From assembly GCF_000686945.1 (NCBI RefSeq), contig NZ_JMME01000013.1, forward strand, positions 62,001 to 126,000: 64,000 nucleotides of DNA, written 5' to 3'. A program made the translations under genes and the position numbers. How positions within the stretch are numbered: the stretch's first letter is position 1; each line of letters starts with the position of its first letter. The notes below the pieces were generated by a model. That model had not been told where the DNA came from. It was given only the letters and a program-made list of their open reading frames with translations, and did not search any database. The DNA comes from Selenomonas sp. AE3005 (GTDB taxonomy: Bacteria > Bacillota > Negativicutes > Selenomonadales > Selenomonadaceae). Below are positions 59,467-64,000 of this stretch, one piece after another.

Positions 59467-60035
59467 TGCAGTTTGACGGTCAATGCGTGCTTATTTTTAT
59501 TTGTTACAGCTCAGTCGGGTGGAGGTGGTAATACTTTTCGCTGTTGCACTAAATGACCCACCAGCAAAAATATTGTTTTTCTAGCTACATGCGCCGGCAA
59601 GCAGTCGGCGCGATTGTTCAACTCAGTTTCCAGATACTGTTGTTTGTGGGCCAGTCCTCACTACGTTCGGACAGTCGTTCCACTGCGAAAAGCATCACCA
59701 CCTCCGCCCTAAGCATTGTCCGTGTAAAAGGATTCTTTCGCAGTGACAGGAAACAAGAACATCGATGTTCTTGTAACGGGAGCAACGATTTCGTGGTAAT
59801 TGTACAGGACGTTGCTGGGGGTGAACGGGGGAGTGATTTTTCTGCGGGGAGCGACTGCCGGAGCGCAGCGAAGGCCGGCACACTGTAGTCCATCGCCAAG
59901 CAAATACGCTGAAAGGAGCGCCGTTGGCCTGTCCGGCGCAGGTTACTGAACAGTTATATTTAGCGAGGTGTGTCGTTTAGCGGAGGCAGAAAAATTACTC
60001 CCCCGTGACCCCCGGGCAAGCATGAGCAAAATTCC
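59467..60035. repeat. ~570-bp palindromic repeat element, copy 3 of 3
   Basis: Same element as at 12683 and 56922, in the same orientation. It contains the perfect 20-bp palindrome CAAGAACATCGATGTTCTTG. Located between mobAB and the W4 repeat. Confidence 0.85.
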
Positions 60036-60053
60036 TTTAACTATTTATTTGCT

Positions 60054-60221
60054 TATAACGAGTACAAGATGTCCCCCACTTCTATAAGTGGGGGCGGCAA
60101 ACTACTAACAGGCGGCGAGTTAATATCTCCCGCCTCGTGCGACGCAAAGCTAGTCCCTGTGGGAAAACACCAAGAGGAAGATTTGTCTTCGACAAATCTG
60201 GAACAACGGTGTTATAATGTA
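60054..60221 (+). repeat. IS605-like end / omega-RNA-like element W4 (longest)
   Basis: TTATAACG, hairpin CCCCCACTTCTATAAGTGGG, AACAGGCGGCGAGTTAATAT, CTCCCGCCTCGT, then AACACCAAGAGGAAGATTTG with hairpin GATTTGTC / GACAAATC, then GGAACAACGGTGTTATAAT. Compensatory changes keep the last hairpin paired, which suggests selection on structure. Confidence 0.6.
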
Positions 60222-60232
60222 GCATTTATACA

Positions 60233-60265
60233 CGAAAATCCGTTGCTATAATCAACGGATTTTCG
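60233..60265. terminator. Terminator hairpin downstream of W4
   Basis: CGAAAATCCGTTG / CAACGGATTTTCG stem. Similar to the hairpin at 57530. Confidence 0.7.
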
Positions 60266-60438
60266 TAACGCTTATATAACTATTTTGCTAGCATCTTTAG
60301 ACACTGTTTATTATTTTATTTCTGCCACAATACCTCTTTTATATTTTAAATCTGTTGACCATTGAACTTACTATCAAAAAGAGGCTTTTTATGTCACCAG
60401 GCTCATACTGTAACAACATCGCCGGCTGGAATCTGCCC

Positions 60439-61377
60439 TCACTCATTTAAGAGGATTTTGGCCGTTTCCTCGTCCGTAATCAGCACGTTTATCAGCCGGC
60501 CGCGGAGCGCCCCCATAATGGCCGGCACTTTTTCCCGGGAGGCGGCCAGGCCAATGCTGTACTCCAGCTGGCGCAGTTTTTCCAGCCCGACAGCGATAAT
60601 CCTGTCGGAAAACGGTGTCGTCACCTCATGCCCGTTGATATCGTAAAACACCGAGCAGATTTCGCCCACTGCCCCGGTCTGGGCCAGCGACTCGATAGCC
60701 TCGCGGCCGAAACTGCCGGCCCAGACGAGGTTGGAAGATTTTACCGGCGCGCCAATGCCGACGATACCGATATTTAGCCTGTCCCAATAGGCCGAAATCT
60801 TTTCGTAATTCACGTCCTGCACAATGGCCTGCCGGATAGCCGCGGTTTTGGCAATGGCCGGTGCGTAGATATAATGGCTGCGGCCGCTGAAAGCCCGGGC
60901 CATCTGGTAACATATCGTATTGACATGAAACTCGCTTTCGATTGATTCCGGGCCGCCGTCGAGTGGCACGAAGTCAATATCCAGAGGCGAATTTTTTTCC
61001 TGTTCCGCAAACTTGGCCAGCTCGCTGATGGTTGTCCCCCAGGCCATGCCCACCACCTTGCCGTCACCTAAGATACGGCGAATCAGCCGCAGCCCGGCCC
61101 GGGCCATTTGCTCCTTGATGAACTGCATGTCGTAGCTTTTGGGCACCACACAGGCCTCCTTCAGGCCAAACCGCCGCTCCAAAGCCGCCTCCAGCTCGTC
61201 AAAGGAATCACTTTCCACTGTGATTTTGACAATTTTATCCCGTAATGCCTTTTTTAAATATTTGCTGACCGTTGTCCGGTCAATCCCCATGCGTTCCGCA
61301 ATTTCACTTTGTTTGAGATTTTCCACGTAGTACATATTGGCCACCTTGACCAGTATGCGTCGTTCAACAGGCTGCAT
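60439..61377 (-). CDS. SorC/DeoR-type sugar-binding transcriptional regulator
   Basis: A 312-aa SorC-family regulator. The N-terminal HTH is MYYVENLKQSEIAERMGIDR followed by TTVSKYLKKALRD (about 13-46). The sugar-phosphate-binding domain has GMAWGTTISELAKF, SRHYIYAPAIAK-like and GIVGIGAPVKSSN segments. Last gene of the sorbitol PTS operon, so probably the sorbitol-responsive regulator. ATG 61377 follows GGGAGGG. Confidence 0.87.
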   Translation of the reverse strand: MQPVERRILVKVANMYYVENLKQSEIAERMGIDRTTVSKYLKKALRDKIVKITVESDSFDELEAALERRFGLKEACVVPKSYDMQFIKEQMARAGLRLIRRILGDGKVVGMAWGTTISELAKFAEQEKNSPLDIDFVPLDGGPESIESEFHVNTICYQMARAFSGRSHYIYAPAIAKTAAIRQAIVQDVNYEKISAYWDRLNIGIVGIGAPVKSSNLVWAGSFGREAIESLAQTGAVGEICSVFYDINGHEVTTPFSDRIIAVGLEKLRQLEYSIGLAASREKVPAIMGALRGRLINVLITDEETAKILLNE

Positions 61378-61463
61378 AAAAATGCCCTCCCTAGTATTTT
61401 ATGCTTAGGCGCGGAAAACTGGCACACAGAGGGTTATGTGCCAGTTTTACTTATATTTTTCTA

Positions 61464-62282
61464 TTAACCGCGGGTTTTACCACCGGCAACATTATAGGTT
61501 ACACCATGAATGTAGCTGGCCCGGTCACTGGCGAGGAAGGCCACCGTATCGGCAACTTCCGTGAGTTTGCCGCTGCGTCCGAGCGGAGTGGTCTTGGTGC
61601 TCTTGTAACCCTTGCGCAGGTCATCTACGGTAATGCCGCGCGTATAAGCCAGTGCCTCTTCATAAGCGAGGGTTCTGAGGCCCGTAGCCTCCATAATGCC
61701 GGGAGCAATGCCCACCACGCGGACATTGTACTTGCCCAGTTCCTTGGCCCAGGAACGCGTGAAGGAGTTCACGGCATTCTTGGTCGCAGCATAAATGCTC
61801 TGGCCTTCGGAACCTTCGAGGCCGCTTTCAGAGGACATGTTGATGATTACGCCATGGCCGTTCTTCACGAACTCATGCCCCAGAGCCTGTGCCATCAGGT
61901 ACACGCCCTTGATATTGACGCCCGTAACCTTGTCGTAAACATTTTCATTGAGCTCATACTTGCCATGCGGATCTTTGGGGTCCACCAGCAGGCAGGGAAT
62001 GTTAATGCCGGCATTGTTGACCAGAATATCGAGTTTGCCAAATTTCTCCTTGGCCTGTTTTACCATGTCTGTGATGTTTTCCGGGCTGGTGACATTGGTA
62101 ACCACATAGAGCATTTCACCGCTGCCCTCGTGGATATCGAATTCCGGTGCCTGCGGATTCATATCGCAGACCACCACATTGGCACCATTGTCCAGGAACG
62201 CCTGGGCTACAGCCTTGCCAATGCCGGACGCACCGCCCGTTACAACTGCTGTTTTACCTTCTAAGTTAAGCCATGAAGCCAT
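61464..62282 (-). CDS. srlD: Sorbitol-6-phosphate 2-dehydrogenase
   Basis: A 272-aa short-chain dehydrogenase. The NAD-binding GGASGIGKAV (about 16-25), NNAG (about 88-91), catalytic Ser in NMSSESGLEG and YxxxK as YAATK are all present. It oxidises sorbitol 6-phosphate, delivered by the PTS, to fructose 6-phosphate. It lies 16 bp after the EIIA gene. ATG 62282 follows TAGGAG. Confidence 0.92.
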   Translation of the reverse strand: MASWLNLEGKTAVVTGGASGIGKAVAQAFLDNGANVVVCDMNPQAPEFDIHEGSGEMLYVVTNVTSPENITDMVKQAKEKFGKLDILVNNAGINIPCLLVDPKDPHGKYELNENVYDKVTGVNIKGVYLMAQALGHEFVKNGHGVIINMSSESGLEGSEGQSIYAATKNAVNSFTRSWAKELGKYNVRVVGIAPGIMEATGLRTLAYEEALAYTRGITVDDLRKGYKSTKTTPLGRSGKLTEVADTVAFLASDRASYIHGVTYNVAGGKTRG

Positions 62283-62298
62283 ACTAACATCTCCTAAA

Positions 62299-62667
62299 TT
62301 ACGGTCTTACAATGGAAATTTCATCACCGGGTACTACGTCCACGATGGGCTTATCCTCCAGATAGAGGCTGCCTTCGAGGCCTTCCCCTTCTTCGTTGGC
62401 ATTAAAGCGCAGGGTGATATGCCCCAGGTCGCGGAGATTCTTCTGCACTTCGCTGCCGACATAGACGATTTTGTACTCAGCACTGCCCAGCTTAAAGATG
62501 TCCCCGGTCTGCACCGTATCCTCCAGCTTGTTGCCGCGATGGAGAATGCAGTATTCGCGCAGTTCTTCCGGTGCGTTCTCATTGAACATAATCAGCATTT
62601 TGGCATCTTTAAAGGAATGAACATTTACGCCTAATTCCTGTACCGTCGTGCTATAATACTTTTTCAT
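62299..62667 (-). CDS. srlB: PTS glucitol/sorbitol-specific EIIA
   Basis: A 122-aa IIA-Gut protein. The phosphorylated histidine is likely the one in NLRDLGHITLRFN; IMFNENAPEELREYCILHRG is a family block. It relays phosphate from HPr to EIIB. ATG 62667 follows CAGGGGG. Between the EIIB and dehydrogenase genes. Confidence 0.9.
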   Translation of the reverse strand: MKKYYSTTVQELGVNVHSFKDAKMLIMFNENAPEELREYCILHRGNKLEDTVQTGDIFKLGSAEYKIVYVGSEVQKNLRDLGHITLRFNANEEGEGLEGSLYLEDKPIVDVVPGDEISIVRP

Positions 62668-62723
62668 TGTAAGACCCCCTGAATTTTTCTTACTTTAAAA
62701 CAAAACTTGTTTAACAGAACTTC

Positions 62724-63713
62724 TTAACCTTCGTACAGGCCAAAGCTGGCGAGCCATGCCAGGATTACAGCAATCGGGCCCGTGATGAAACGGGAATACA
62801 GTACGGAAGGTACACCAACTTCTACCGTTTCTGCCTCAGCCTCTGCCAGGCCCAGACCTACAGGAATGAAGTCGCAGGCGCACTGCGCGTTGATAGCAAA
62901 GAGGGCGGGCAGTGCCAGTGCCGGCGGAATCTGGCCATTGCCGATTTCCACACCGATGAGCACGCCGATAACCTGAGCAATAACAGCGCCCGGGCCAAGG
63001 AACGGAGAGAGGAACGGGAAGGAACAGATAAGGGACAGGATTACCAGACCTACCGGGGAGCTGGCCAGCGGTGCCAAGAGGTTGGCAATCACGTCGCCGA
63101 TACCCGTGGTCAGGATAACACCAATCAGCATGGATACGAAAGCCATGAACGGCAGAATGGTCTTAATCATCGTGTTGATGGAATCACGGCCGGCCTGATA
63201 GAATACGGATACGATACCGCCCATGAACTGACCGATTTTGGCCATCAGGCTGCCTTCAGCCTGCTGCTGGGAAATCTTTTTGCTCGTGTCATACTTGGGT
63301 TTCTTCACCGGTTCTGCACTCGGTGCCGGAGCAGCCGTGCCATCGCTGAAAGCGATATTGTCCACCTTGACTGCCGATACGTAGATATCAGCCTTGATAT
63401 GCTGTGCCAAGGGGCCGGAAGGGCCGGTCGGATTCAGGTTGATGGTGAAGATACGTTTCTGCGGATAGATACCACAGCGCAGCGTACCGCCACAGTCGAT
63501 AACTACAGCCAGCGTTTCCTCATCAGGTACGCGGGTTTTGAAGCCGTCCACAACCTCGCAGCCCGTCATTTCTCCTAAGCGGATAGATACAGGCGAAATC
63601 ACGCCGCCGGTGATGTTGACAATCTTATTTCTCGTTTCTGTCGGCGTAAGGGTAAGCGGGCCGCCAAAGCCGCCGGAACCTGCCGAAACAACTACGCTTT
63701 TATATTCTGCCAT
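62724..63713 (-). CDS. srlE: PTS glucitol/sorbitol-specific EIIB (EIIBC2-type)
   Basis: A 329-aa IIB-Gut protein. The N-terminal IIB domain (about 1-130) carries [18 protein letters not shown] with the phosphocysteine. After a Pro/Lys linker come four or so membrane segments (about 185-325, e.g. [20 protein letters not shown]). The glycine motif [20 protein letters not shown] begins the protein. ATG 63713 follows AGGGGG. Confidence 0.92.
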   Translation of the reverse strand: MAEYKSVVVSAGSGGFGGPLTLTPTETRNKIVNITGGVISPVSIRLGEMTGCEVVDGFKTRVPDEETLAVVIDCGGTLRCGIYPQKRIFTINLNPTGPSGPLAQHIKADIYVSAVKVDNIAFSDGTAAPAPSAEPVKKPKYDTSKKISQQQAEGSLMAKIGQFMGGIVSVFYQAGRDSINTMIKTILPFMAFVSMLIGVILTTGIGDVIANLLAPLASSPVGLVILSLICSFPFLSPFLGPGAVIAQVIGVLIGVEIGNGQIPPALALPALFAINAQCACDFIPVGLGLAEAEAETVEVGVPSVLYSRFITGPIAVILAWLASFGLYEG

Positions 63714-63733
63714 TTTATTTTCCCCCTATATCA

Positions 63734-64000
63734 TCAGGACTTAATTGCGACAACCTGCTTGGAAAGTTTTACACCCTGCTGTTTCTGTACATAAGCCGTG
63801 GTAAAGTCAGTTACCCAGCCGCGCAGGAAGTTAATCACGATACCGATAAGGAAATAACGCAGAGCCAGGTCAACCGTCGGCAGTCCCAGCGCCGATACAC
63901 CGTTGGCAATACCCAGGAACACGAAGAGTTCGCCGGGATTAACATGAGGGAACAAACCGTTCAGCGTATGACAGGAGGCCGAACCTGCTGCATAATAGGA
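63734..64000 (-). CDS. srlA: PTS glucitol/sorbitol-specific EIIC (partial, 5' end outside window)
   Basis: The last 88 codons of IIC-Gut, entering the window in frame from position 64000 ([20 protein letters not shown] then [20 protein letters not shown]). One membrane segment is visible ([15 protein letters not shown]), and the end is [14 protein letters not shown]. It heads the operon srlA-srlE-srlB-srlD-sorC-type regulator. The promoter lies beyond the window. Confidence 0.9.
   Translation of the reverse strand, partial: SYYAAGSASCHTLNGLFPHVNPGELFVFLGIANGVSALGLPTVDLALRYFLIGIVINFLRGWVTDFTTAYVQKQQGVKLSKQVVAIKS

Overview
The window looks like chromosome from a motile diderm Firmicute of the Negativicutes, most likely a Selenomonas-type member of the Selenomonadaceae. 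This is inferred from gene content. Outer-membrane-type features (an autotransporter beta-domain, a periplasmic HlyD adaptor, an LPP20-like secreted protein) sit beside typically Firmicute genes (YvyF, the TIGR02530 flagellar protein, the DUF1659-DUF2922-YvrJ trio). FeFe-hydrogenase maturases, a sorbitol PTS and futalosine-route menaquinone genes fit a fermentative anaerobe. No rRNA, CRISPR array, complete prophage or replication origin was seen.

Layout. 1-12.3 kb, minus strand: a cell-shape and division block (mreB-mreC-mreD-mrdA-minC-minD) with radC, maf, a DUF4321 protein, an NhaD/ArsB-type transporter behind an attenuator-like leader, a FIST-GGDEF protein, tcdA and a divergent FtsZ. 12.3-20.9 kb: a large palindromic repeat, enolase, a polysaccharide deacetylase lipoprotein, a MarR-controlled HlyD/ABC-2 export pair, yvyF and a GNAT acetyltransferase. 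20.9-29.2 kb: two tRNAs, hydE and hydF, metA, two secreted proteins, and an IS607-type element with intact tnpB and a gutted tnpA. 29.2-43 kb: a mosaic of hypothetical genes, the hook gene flgE, flagellin, araD, double-glycine-leader peptides, a HigBA-like toxin-antitoxin pair and plasmid- or phage-like genes. 43-54.5 kb: DUF1659/DUF2922/YvrJ, an autotransporter remnant, tRNA-Gln, the menaquinone cluster (mqnA, an MTAP-like phosphorylase, two MqnE-type enzymes, mqnC), ferredoxin, membrane proteins and an AlbA_2 regulator. 54.5-64 kb: DAHP synthase and pheA, two more copies of the large repeat, a DEDDh exonuclease, a MobA-MobB fusion, and a sorbitol PTS operon with its SorC-type regulator.

The most striking find is a family of tiny membrane-peptide genes of 27-34 codons with the architecture of Fst/par type I toxin-antitoxin loci: strong Shine-Dalgarno, hydrophobic peptide, shared bidirectional terminator, convergent antisense-RNA promoter, and direct repeats at the toxin start and beyond the terminator. 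Two complete loci, one toxin remnant with an antitoxin unit and one antitoxin-only unit are stacked downstream of flgE, interleaved with four extra copies of the flgE 3' end. Further loci lie beside flagellin and after the menaquinone cluster, and an orphan antitoxin-like RNA gene lies near tRNA-Gln. The stacking suggests that the hook gene's 3' end has repeatedly served as an insertion or recombination site.

Three families of non-coding repeats are also present: a ~570-bp double-palindromic element (3 copies), IS605-like omega-RNA/terminal-end elements without tnpB (5 copies), and one 192-bp nested palindrome.
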